From: Ectobius pallidus
Taxonomy: Eukaryota; Arthropoda; Insecta; Blattodea; Ectobiidae
DNA length: 64,000 nt
Assembly: GCA_964059195.1 (NCBI GenBank)
Contig: CAXKWD010000003.1
Coordinates: 21,434,606 to 21,498,605, forward strand
Direction: 5' to 3'
The notes below the pieces were generated by a model that searched no databases, had not been told where the DNA came from, and was given only the letters and a program-made list of their open reading frames with translations. This document shows positions 48,766 to 60,000 of this stretch, piece by piece. The number at the start of each line of letters is the position of its first letter. Position 1 is the stretch's first letter. The translations under genes and the position numbers were made by a program.

Positions 48766-48833
48766 ATTCACAGTAGATCTATTAAGGTTGCAGTGTTGAG
48801 AAGCCGAAGGGCTTACACTACCCCTCATTAATC

Positions 48834-48883
48834 TAATCTAATCTAATCTAATCTAATCTAATTTAATCTAATCTAATCTAAGC
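48834..48883. repeat. (TAATC)n microsatellite
   Basis: About ten tandem TAATC units with one variant. It is adjacent to the SINE at 48385 and may be its tail region; it is not the insect telomere repeat TTAGG. Confidence 0.85.
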
Positions 48884-49370
48884 ATGGGGAGGGATAAGAA
48901 TGTTGAACTGCACTAGCGAGAGAAGAAGCAATTGTAACAAGATCTCCTGTTTCTTAAATACATTACACGGTCTTACCGCACTGGAAGCAACAACACAACT
49001 GACCCATACACCCCTCCACGAAATAGAATTTATTGGACTTGTCTGCATGCATCTACTGTGCGGCCATGCTTGGACTGTCACCTCTGATTAACACCACTGT
49101 AAATACTTCCTTCATTTTATTATGTCAATATGGATACATGTTATCTTCATATTAGTATAAGTGAAGTATCATAAATCAAGAGTTACATTTTGGACAAGTT
49201 TATGAAAACTGTCAAGGGTTTAATAGTTTGTAAATTTTTTCTCCCATACTTACTGTACATGAAAATCTTAGACAAGCAATACCTTCCACATAAACTGAGT
49301 ATGCTGTGTCCGAAGTCGGTTAAAAATCCTATCCACTGGTACCTTATTCATTTTTGTAGGCTTTATATTA
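48884..49370. other. Unassigned
   Basis: Overlapping short frames on both strands at 48878-49091 show no known domain. Confidence 0.35.
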
Positions 49371-50157
49371 CAGTAAAATACCAGTATAAAGAACACCAGT
49401 ATAACAAAATTTTCAGTATTGTGAAATTATGTGTTGGCCCCTTCCATTTTCTCTATTTTGTTTGTATTAAAACATCTCATTATAACAAATTTAGAACTTC
49501 ACGTGCTTGCCTATATATAATTTTAATTTCTGCAGTGTATGCTGTGTAATACTGTCTCGGGGAGAGTCATCTTTTTATAATCAATGCATATTGTGTAGAG
49601 TGCTGAAAGGAAATAACTTAAAGAAGAAATAATAATCGCTAACTGCTTTAGAAAAACTGGAGTGGTTTATGAGACATCACGAAAAGTGAAGTGCTATATG
49701 ACAGAAAAAGAAGAGAACTGGAAGCGTTTGTGTGAAAAGTCAGATGGGCCAGAAAGTGCGAATCTTACTGACTACATCAATGTGGACTGTAATGTAACAA
49801 TGTAACAAGAAATCACTGATGATGGAATTGTGGCAGACATTTTGAATTATAGAAATCCATGTGAAGATGAGGTGGAAGATCAGCAGATTGTGCAGGTAAC
49901 ACATGGCACATAGTCTTCAAGATTTTCTTTTATCACAAAGCAATGTTCCAGATTCAGTTTTAAATTCATGTGCAGTGGTTGGCGACTATCTTGAATAGTT
50001 TTTTGTGTCTGAGGGTGTTCCAAAGAAAATCACAATCTTTTTAAAAAAATAAAGTCCAGAACATTGTGCACTGGTAAAATTTCAGTGTAACAAAATTTCA
50101 CTACAACAAATTAATTTCTGAGGTCCCCCTAAAGTCTTTTATACTAGTATGTTACTG
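49371..50157 (+). mobile_element. pogo-like element, 787 bp, with decayed transposase C-terminus
   Basis: Starts CAGTAAAATACCAGTATAAA after TA and ends with the inverse of CAGTAACATACTAGTATAAA before TA. Between 49800 and 50000 a broken frame reads ITDDGIVADILNYRNPCEDE then DQQIVQ, the acidic C-terminal style of pogo/Tigger transposases. Stops throughout; dead. Confidence 0.75.
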
Positions 50158-50299
50158 TAGATGAGAAAAAAGGATGCTGACATCAGAAATTATATATATA
50201 TGATTTTTAACATTTCACCCTTCTTCAGCTACATGGATATGCAATTTGTAAAAGCAATTACTCATAGGATAGACATAATACTGAATACCATAATGAGAC

Positions 50300-50685
50300 C
50301 GTTGGCAACGGTGGTCTAAAGGTAGCGTACCCGCCTCTAGATCTGAAGGTCGCGGTATCAAACCCGGACAATGTTGATGGGTTTTTCAGGACGTAAAAAT
50401 CCTGGGCACAGAGTCCTCCGGGAGGGACTTTAAGCTGGGGGGCCCGTGTCGTAGTTTTACGGCATGTAAAAGTACTCCAAGCCTAAATTAGAGCCTCTGG
50501 ACAAAATTTCTCGGCCCTTTCACGTCCAAGTAATACCTTAGTTTCCAGAGGGGGATTGAGACGTGATGGGCTTACCACCTGTCCCTCTACCCTCTCTCAG
50601 AAAATAAGCATAACAAAATTCACACAGGTAACAGAAACATCCACTTGGAGGTCCTTCGCCCCAACATAGGGGATATAGTTCCAGA
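50300..50685 (+). repeat. tRNA-derived SINE B
   Basis: Head GGTCTAAAGGTAGCGTACCC, B-box-like GGTATCAAACCCGG, then the body shared with 48385-48765 up to the ACTTGGAGGTCCTTCGCCCC region. Confidence 0.8.
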
Positions 50686-51143
50686 CCGACAGACCAGACA
50701 GCATGAGACCTGACTTCAAAATTTCAGAAAGCAAACAAAAGAGATTTTTCATTAAAATGCAAAGAAGTGAGTAAACAATGTAACAAAGCATCTATGAGGC
50801 AGGCACAAAAACTGGGTTATCCAACTTCAACCTCAGAACCCTGTCTTCTCTGACATTTTCATTTAATTATTGATATTAAACTATGGTGGAAATCTTTGTT
50901 TTTCAAGAATACTGGTGTATATACCTATACATATTTTAAGAGAATATCTTAATTCTTGAGAGTAGCACAAATGAAGACAAATCGATTGATAAACTTGTGT
51001 ACAAAAGGAGGGCATCCCATCAGCCTTAGCTAAGAATTTAAAGAGAAAACATTTTTGTTGACCAAACTATAATAGTTAACAACTAACCTATTTCCAAAAG
51101 TCGTTGGTCTATATCCAATTACTAGCCTGCAAGTAAACCTTTA
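50686..51143. other. Unassigned
   Basis: No coding or repeat ends identified. Confidence 0.35.
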
Positions 51144-51151
51144 GGCTACAC

Positions 51152-52361
51152 TAGGGTGACCAGAGCTCTCGTTTCTAACGAGATTGTCCTTTTTTTATTG
51201 ACTGGTCCCTTTGTTCCGACAAAACTTTAACGGGACGTAAAATGTCAATTTTAAAAAATTGATTTCTTAATGTCCTATTTTCATGGCCAATGTAGTCAGA
51301 TAAGGAGAATCGGTTTCATTTTGAAACTGCTATATCCAACAAAACAATAATTAGTATTATATAATTATCTACATATAACATATCAGTATAAAGATCTATA
51401 GGGTCTTCTCGTCCCATAAAAAAACTTAATAATTAAATTCAAAAAAATTATTACAATACAGAATATATATTGTCCAACGCTTCATGCCAGCCTCCAGTTA
51501 AAAGACTAATGATTATGCTACCTTTGTACAGTCAAAATACCGCAGCCCTTCATTATTAACAGTGGGCAGGTTATGCTTCATAAACTATTCAAGAGATGTT
51601 TTTGTTAAACAAGCAAACATAATTTTTGCCTAATTCATAACAACAAATTTTCACATTTAATCAACACGTAAATAAAAATATACTAATTCATCATAATTAC
51701 AGTAAATAATATATTAATTTAATCATTCTAATAATCTATTAAAACATTATATAAATCCAACAACAACAAAGATAAAATTTTAGCATCCTCCAATCAATAA
51801 TCACCTTTAAATCCACAATTTCATTCATACAAAAAAATGTTTAATAACCTATTATCAAAGCTTATCCCCCACAATATTCACTATAATTCAAACAATATGG
51901 ATATGGATATGGTGAAAACACGTTTTCTGATATAACTTGCATAAGTTTATATAAATTTCTACTAGAATATTCAAAACATTTGCAGGAAATACAGAACTCA
52001 CAGAATTATCAAAGAAAAACTAGTTCATATTCCTGATGCAGTGAAGAGTAAATAAGATTTTGCCTAAGAAACTTCAATTAAATTAAAACCTGGGCAAGGA
52101 TTTAATACAGTAAAAGTATTTTTGAAAATTTTTGGAATCTATTTGTAAGGTTGCCAGATATATTTTTACAATAATTTTGATAGTAACTGTAGTAATGATG
52201 TAGTCTAAAGATAAGAATTGTTCGCTTTATTGGTTTAAATTAACCTAATTATTAAACAGAATATTTGTAATATTAACCTAATTATGAGTTCGGTTTTCTC
52301 GATACTCCGCACGATGCACCTCAGTGTCCCGGTTTTTCACTTCTGAAATATGGTCACTCTG
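51152..52361. mobile_element. hAT-like element, 1210 bp, enclosing mitochondrial rRNA sequence
   Basis: Starts TAGGGTGACCAGAG and ends with the inverse of CAGAGTGACCATATTTC. GGCTACAC flanks both sides exactly (51144-51151 and 52362-52369), the 8 bp expected of hAT. The middle (about 51390-51898) is derived from mitochondrial 16S rRNA. No transposase seen. Confidence 0.8.
51390..51898 (-). pseudogene. Nuclear mitochondrial insert: partial 16S rRNA
   Basis: The plus strand carries the complement of conserved 16S sites: GATCTATAGGGTCTTCTCGT at 51391, then CATGCCAGCCTCCAGTTAAA, then ATTATGCTACCTTTGTACAG at 51513. The following AT-rich sequence fits the 5' half of insect 16S. The rRNA sense is the minus strand. 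It is interrupted from its mitochondrial context and lies in nuclear repeats, hence a NUMT; edges are approximate. Confidence 0.9.
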
Positions 52362-52378
52362 GGCTACACTCTTCTAGG

Positions 52379-52606
52379 AGTATGCTGTAGCCTAGTGGTT
52401 GAGGTCGGAGTTTTTCTATTGGCCTAATCCTTATGGTGGTATTATGGCCCTGGGGTCGACTCAGCCTCTAACAGAAATGAGTACCAGGAGCAATCCTGGG
52501 GGTAAAGGTGGCCCGTGCTAAAGCTGACAACACCGCCGAATATCTAAAATTTGGGAGCCTCAACCTTCTGGAACTCTCTGGGCCTCCATGGCCTGTATAG
52601 GGAACA
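52379..52606 (+). repeat. tRNA-derived SINE A, head deleted
   Basis: Contains CCTGGGGTCGACTCAGCCTC and CTCCATGGCCTGTATAGGGA as in 62568-62873, but the stretch with the B box is missing. It ends about 150 bp before the gene B first coding exon. Confidence 0.8.
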
Positions 52607-52752
52607 TTTTACTTTTTGAACTACACACTACTAATACTATTGTGGTCAGTGTTATGGCAATCACTACAAGACTGTGGCAATATCTGAAAACAGTTATGAT
52701 ATTTACTTATTGCATTACGCAAACACTGACTGCATTTGTTGTGTTCTTGCAG

Positions 52753-52875
52753 ATATACTGGGTTTATGGGCAAGAGGAGACAGCAGCCATGCTCAAGACA
52801 ATGTTGAGGCGAGAATTGAACAACCGAGCCCTCGGCTTCAGCCATGACAGACCACACCAGTTTGTGAGGAGTCAG
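52753..52875 (+). CDS. Gene B, first coding exon (residues 1-29) with 36 nt of 5' leader
   Basis: Acceptor TTCTTGCAG ends at 52752; donor GTAAC starts at 52876. The frame is open upstream of the ATG into the intron, but the acceptor and the alignment to gene A favour the ATG at 52789. The peptide MLKTMLRRELNNRALGFSHD is basic, then HQFVRSQ closes the exon in phase 0. Confidence 0.85.
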
Positions 52876-53960
52876 GTAACTATTTACGATCTTCAAACTC
52901 AAGTGCATCAGGAGGAAGCAATAGGCATGTAGAAACTGTAACCATATATTATTCATCCTAGATCCAATGATTCAGTTCGAGTTAGATGCTGATCAAAGTG
53001 TGCATTCTGGAAAATGTACTATTTATCACAGGTACAACTTAGTTTTAGTCAAAGTGAATGGGCTTATGATGGGAGCCAGAGGCTAACTTTGGGAAATAAC
53101 TTTTAAAATTCCATTGATCATTGTTAAAGATAAAGCCTTTTGGCACTGAAAGGATCCTTTTCTTGTTGTTATTATTATTATTGTTATTTTATTATTATTA
53201 TTGTTATTATTATTATTAACTACTAAGGCTTTCATGGTCAGTGTTCCGGGCTGTATGGCCATGGTCTGTCCATTGTTACTGCTAACGTTTTGCCACAAAC
53301 TACTACTGTCATCTTCAGAGCTTCTTTTGGTTGGCACCCGGCTGTCACGAGCCAGGAGCCGACCAACCAGAGCACGAGGAGGAGGTATAAATACCAATGG
53401 TTTGAGAGCTTGCCAATAGTTTGCAGCCGACCACCCAACTGTAACCAGCTCTGAAGATACCAGACATAGTTTATAGCAAAACGTTAGCAGTAACATCAGA
53501 CACACCATGGCCATACAGCCCAGACATAGTTGTTGTTGTTGTTGCCAATGCTTATGGAACTTGGATTTCCTCCATTCTCCTACGGGCGTCCCAGTAATAG
53601 TTTGTAAGCTGGGAAGGTATATCAGCGTCAATCTTCTTAATCGCTGGGCACTTCTGCAAGTGGTCTTTATTCGTGGTGGAATTCACATCCAGGCAGAGTA
53701 CAATGTGGTGAGGGTAAGATACCGATCCTATATAGGTGTGAGGCCAGGCAATCATGTCCTGCAGTGAGTCGAAAAAGTGCCACAGATTTCTTCCGAGGCA
53801 GATCAGGGATGGTAGATTTGTCCCTCAGTAGTATGCACCAGGATTTGTTCATACTGTCGTCAGAATGTTTTGTCCTGCAGGCTTGGTAAATTTTGTATCT
53901 GATCCAGATTTTAGCATTTTGGAAGGATAATTTATGAAATCTCAGCCCAGAAATAGAAAT

Positions 53961-54012
<52 letters not shown>

Positions 54013-57000
54013 CCTTAACACTTGATGAGTCATTTGTCACTGTTCAAATGACGTGTCCATATACTACAGATGCCAAGTTCTTAAATGACATACGACAACT
54101 CATGGTACCATTGTCTTACTTTGAGAAAAAAATTATAGTTGCTATGACGTTGCTCAACTGCAACTATATTAGTTCCCTCTCATAAATGTATCAAGCTATT
54201 TTGTCCCTGTATTGTGCCAAATGACAGTATAAATAAATCTATTTTTACAGTGGCAGAGGGCAGAAGGAGTGAGTATTAATTACCTCATGTACAGATGGCT
54301 CTTTGCTCTCTTCTTCGTTTTTGTCCTCATCTACTCGATGGTCTGTGCGGTGAAGGAGGTATCTGTCCCTGGTGAGAACATGCTGATCAAGTGGCCGATT
54401 TACCTGACACACTGGGGCATAACCTTGTGCACAGTCACTGCTCTGTTTGGCGCTTCACTCGTCACACGGTGCTACCTCAAGGAGAGAAAAACAGGTAAGA
54501 CTCTGCAACAATAGAAAACACCTTGTTAGAGGAAATGCTCAAACTTTTGATGATTCCATGTCACTCAAATATTCTTTTAAACAGAGGCGTAACAGGGGGG
54601 GTTTTTGCGGGTTTGAACCCCCCCCCCATTGATTAAAAAAAGGAAAATTGTCCAATTTTTTAAAGTCTGATTATAAATTACTTAATACGAGTATAAAGCG
54701 TGGGAAGCTTAAAACTCGTTATTGTGCATCTTAGTTTTTAAAATTTTCCGGGAGAGAACCCCCGAACCCCCCCTGAAGTGATCACAATAAGGAGTGTACA
54801 CTGTATATATAAACAGGCAGCTCTTTAACATTCTTACTGCAGATTTCTTTCATAGTTTTGACAGCACTGGACACACTAAAGTTCATGTTTTGTTATAGAA
54901 ATACTCTATGCATTGTAAAAAAAGTCATCTTGCTCTCTTGAATACAATAAATAACTTAACTGAAGGTTGTTCAACTTGAGAACTTGAATCAAAAAATTTT
55001 ACATTTAGGTGGATACACCAAAGCAACAACAACAGAGGATGATGATCCTTATTTACCAGAGAAGTCCTATATTCTATCAGTGGGTAAGATGCAAACATCA
55101 GTATGTGTTAGACAAATTCACATGTCACTAAGAAAAGCACTCCACAATAACGTTTTACAAGTTTACTTGTTTTCACTCTGAAAAAACATTCACTTTTATG
55201 TTTACTGTGTATTAACACATTGGTGATGGTACACAGAGATCTCCCTACCTTACATAGCCACTGACAGGTGAAGGGTCTCGGGAGATTTTAGTGTTACTTA
55301 AGGGGTTACTTCATCATGTGTTAGCTTTACTATTTTAAGACCAAGTTTTTAAAGTCAGGTCACATACTGCTGGACAGGAAGTTTTAGTTATCCTTGGATC
55401 CTTTCCTAACCAAATATTGTGTGTGCATATACATATATATAGATCTACTATTGTTTAACACAATGACCTGGGCGAACAAGAGTTTTGATGGCCCCCAGGG
55501 CTGAAATATTTCAGTCCCCCCATTACACCGCTGGATTTATTGGCATACTCTCCTCACTACACCGTCGGATTTATTGGCACACTCCCCTCACTACACCGTT
55601 GGATTTATTGGCACACTCCCCTCACTACACCATTGGATTTATTGGCACACTCCCCTCACTACACCGTCGGATTTATTGGCACACTATATTTATTCATACA
55701 AAATCGGTTGTTGTATTGTATTTGTGAAAAGCAATTCCTTCTTCCTAAAGATGAGAGGACTCACACCCACTTCCTACTTATATAAGAATAAATTGATCAA
55801 AATAACAATTAATGTAAATTTTCTTTATATTTAACTTTAACTTACAGTTGCAACCTGTGCAAATTAGTATTTTCTATTCATTAAACAAGTATAAAATGCC
55901 CTTTCTGGCTTCTTTTCATGGCAAAATCATCAATTATTTTGTCAGGTTGGTGTTTCTAGTAAGTTCTGTCTCAACTAGACTTGAGAGTCTGTCTTGACAC
56001 ACTGTTGATCACAAAACACTCTTCACTCTCTTCAGCACTGAGAAGGACCGCTCTGCACTAGCGACCATGGCAGGTATCATTAAAAATACGTGCAGGGCCA
56101 CAATTGGGATGGGGAATAATGATTTGAGGCATTTACAACATTTAGCAGGTCAAATGGCGAGAGGTCATTTTTACCAAAATTGGCTGCTTAATTATATAGA
56201 TTTCAAGTTAATTCATCTGATAGCTCCTTTCCCAAATCCGTGGGATATCGGTTAACAAGTGATTTTGCTTCTTCTCGAATTCTGTCCTGTCATTTCTTTG
56301 CAGGACCAAAGCACTGAAAAGTTTTTATACAATGAGCAGATTGATTCAAACCGAACAGTCATGTATAATATAACAATATCATCTTCTAAAATGATGTTAA
56401 ATACTGATCGTCTGAATGTTTGTTGATATGTAGCTGTTGTTGTATTGGTCTCCTCAGAAACAGTGAACAGCCGCTTAATGTAATCACGGATAATGTTATC
56501 ACTTTTATGAAGTCCTGCACAGATTAATACTGATACATTGAAAAAATGCTGTTTATTGTGATCAATAGATTCAGTTTATGTTATCACGTTTTCCTTTTTT
56601 GCGGCTTTATTTCCAAGTACTGTACATCATTCAAAATTTCGTTTATAAGAGTTTCATGTCTAACTCAACTGTATTGTGTTGTACTGGTCGTAGCAATTCT
56701 GTTTCCAGCTCACAGAATGCCCAGTTCGAGGAGGTTTACCTGACTTTCTCTTTTAAGTAATAAAACATGTTTCACCCCACAGTTAAGCTGCAGCTTTTGA
56801 TTTATGAAGATTACAGTGCTTACATGCAGTGATGGCTAGTGTAAAATGAAAAGACTTGAACTGATAGGCGTTAGATGTTTTGCTACATGGTGTTCACCAC
56901 AGATCAGTATAGACTTCCAAAAATATTCATAACTCGTAACTGGGTATCGAGTATTGGTTAATGGACTCCTAAAGAAAAGTAAAAACAATTAAAAACTTTG

Positions 57001-60000
57001 TTACTGGTTGCAAAAGTAGTTGCTCGCAGTCTATTATTGTAATAGCCTATTAGTTGTTCAATGATTCACAGTTACGTATTATTTTATCAATAAATATTTT
57101 AACTCTGTTTTGTAGTGCATTATCTTATATACAGGTAAGAGATTCCTTCGGCTACTGTTATCAATCGGTTAATATTATCAGATTAGCTGCGTCCCGAAGT
57201 GATCACAATAAGTGGCGTGCACTGTATATCCCTCTTTGTTGTAATCTCCAAACTTTTTACTTTTCCCAGCTCTCTTAAATTCTTCATCAAGATGTTCAGG
57301 CCAGCTGATATTTCGAGCAACCACTAGAGCTTCATTAAGTGTATGTTTTCATCCTTCATTGCAGAACATCTTCAGTTCTTCCACGAGAGAGTACAAGTTG
57401 TTTGAGGCGACATCCATAGTTCCCATCAATAGGAAGCTGTCAAATTCAACTTCTTTATTTCCTCAAGGGCTTCTACGATGGCTGAAAGATGTGCAGCAAC
57501 TGGTTTGACATCATCTACTCATGCTGAACATCGTGTTTTAGACATCGAGTGAAGTGAACTGTTTACTTTCTATTTCGAGATTTCCCACGTTTGGGGACTG
57601 GAGTTAAAATATTAAATAACTTTTAGACATATCCAAAAAAAAGTCATTACTGCAGTACAGCTCTCTGCTGCTCGTTCCCCACAAAGATTTAAAGAATGGC
57701 AAGTGCATGCAGAATAGAAAGCCTCATTATTGGTTGCAAGTTTGATTGCCTGGGTTCCTTTATAGGCACCTTTCATATTGCTATCGTTGTTGTAGACTTG
57801 CCGTTTACAGTCTTTTAAGGGAATTTCAAATTAATTCAGCTTGTCCACTATAAGACTCGTAATAACTTCTCCACTTTTCTTTGAGCAATCACTGAAGCAC
57901 AGTAAACTTGCTTTAATGTTGTATGAGTGAATGTCTACAAACTACGTCAAATTGGCATGCGAGAATTATTTGAGTCATAAAAAGTATATTTTGTTTAGCT
58001 CAAGAAGTTTGTTATTTCTTAAATATCAGTGTTAAGGCGTCTTAGTAGTTTGAAATTTCAACCATATCAAATTTATATGTAATTCTCAGATATGTTTAGA
58101 TCAGAGGGGATAACATTTTCAACACTTATTTTAAAGATACGTCAATAAAATACTAAAATTCTTCTTTTCATTTGGGTATTCTCTCACTTGAATTTTCAGC
58201 AAGAGATGGAAGTAGCAGCAAGAGCTAAAAATTATCTCAGTGATCGATCATCCACCTTTCTGGTTGTGATGTTTCTACAATGTTATCCACCTTACTTTTT
58301 TCAGGTTTCCTTGAGGACCATGCTCAGATGCCCAGAATATACAAGATTTACTGGGTGATGCACACAATATCTGTGGTCATAGCTTTAGGAATCACCGGAT
58401 CCTACTTCGTAGTGGACTATAATCCAGGTAATAAAAGCAAACATTACTTAAGAGAATACACCCTGAAATTTGGAAAGAATCTTAAAAAATATTTTGTTTA
58501 TATTGAAAAAATCCCTAAACCTTCTAGATCCATAATCTACAAGGGAGAATCAAATGAAAACCGCAATTAATTTTTTCCCCACTGTATTACTGCAGGAAGA
58601 GTATTTGCTTGTACATTATTTTTCCACATAGTCCCCTCCCAGTTCAATGCACTTGTGCCATCAGATAGGAAGTGCTTCGATACCGCGTAGTTGTATTTTC
58701 TATTTATCTATCTGTTGTCAAGCGATGATTTTGAAGAGATCCACAAAAATTCTTATCTCTGGAAGGTAGGTCCACAGCACTGATAAGAACAACTGCTAAA
58801 GGACATTGGTTCTGTAAGTACTTGCTAGTATAAAAAGCACCCTAACCTGGATATAATGAAGTTCATTAACAACTTCTGTTAAGAAGTTTATGTTACAGGG
58901 CAAAAAAAGTGAAAGCCTGTTAAGGGTAAAGAAAAAGGTGCTCGCACATTATAGCGATTATTGAGGATATCACCAGATTTTGGGAAGATAAAATTAACTC
59001 TTTTTGTTGATGAATATTAATTTATCCTTTTTTAGTTCCCTGTCGTTCTCTTCCCTTTCATAGAAATAAATAATTATCCATTTACTTCATTTTAAACACT
59101 ATTCCTACTACTACTATTATCTTGTATCCATTAATCATTTAAGTTCAAAGTAGCATAAATAACAATTTCAACTTTGAGAATTTGGTCTATAAACTAGATC
59201 ATACATACATACATCCTGAGTTTTCCCTCAATACAGAGGCTGTCCTCCAACCAAACAATACAAATTAAAACAAAGTATCCACATATCACATTTCAACACA
59301 ATCAATACACTTTTCTGAGCTTGTCATCATTTGTTAATAATCTGTCTCCATTTTTCTCTGTCCTGTGTATCTTCTTCCACTGCACCAACTCTTCCCATTG
59401 ATATCTGTACATTGTTGATCCATGTAGTCGCAGGACGCCCTCTTCTTCTTCTCCTTCCAATTTCCCATTTAAGTATATATTTTGGTATCCTTCCTTCTTC
59501 CATCCTTCGTACGTGACCATACCACTGTAGTCTCTTCCGCTCAATAGTATTGTTAATGTCTTCTTCCACTTCCATCCTTCTTTGTATTTCTGCATTCATG
59601 TTCTTTACAAAAACACAAACACAAGCCAACACAATATTTAGTTTTGCTGCAAACATTAGGCCCTACTTATAAACTTTATTTCTCTCTATGCTTTAAATGT
59701 CTGCAACTCCTTTTCATAGCAAAATATTTTTTAATATCATGAAAAAATAAAAATAAAGAATCCAAACTTTCCACTGAATAAGAATGTCTATTGTCCAAAA
59801 TTACAGTGGATAAATTAATAAATTTTTCACTATTAGTTCGTTATTTGCCTTTTTATAACTTCGAGAGAGATATAAATTTCTTATGAATAGTTCAGGATTC
59901 AGTATTTTCAGCAAATGTTTCTGTATGTTCAACTGTTTTCATAGGTGATTTCTTTCTAACATATTGCTGCCAACCAAAAGAGATTGAATTTTGCTACATA

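Noticed and set aside
48834..48883. Telomeric repeat
   Set aside because: Unit is TAATC; the insect telomere unit is TTAGG.
49190..49549. 119-codon plus-strand ORF
   Set aside because: AT-rich, overlaps the left end of a pogo-like element, no known domain.
51390..51898. Functional rRNA gene
   Set aside because: Only part of a mitochondrial-type 16S, flanked by a nuclear transposon and lacking neighbouring mitochondrial genes.
53083..53631. 182-codon minus-strand ORF
   Set aside because: Crosses a (ATT)n tract giving poly-Asn and a Penelope-like inverted structure; no domain.
55485..55834. Protein with GFIGTLPSLHR-type repeats
   Set aside because: Overlapping frames in all phases are produced by the 34-bp DNA repeat, whose unit is not a multiple of three.
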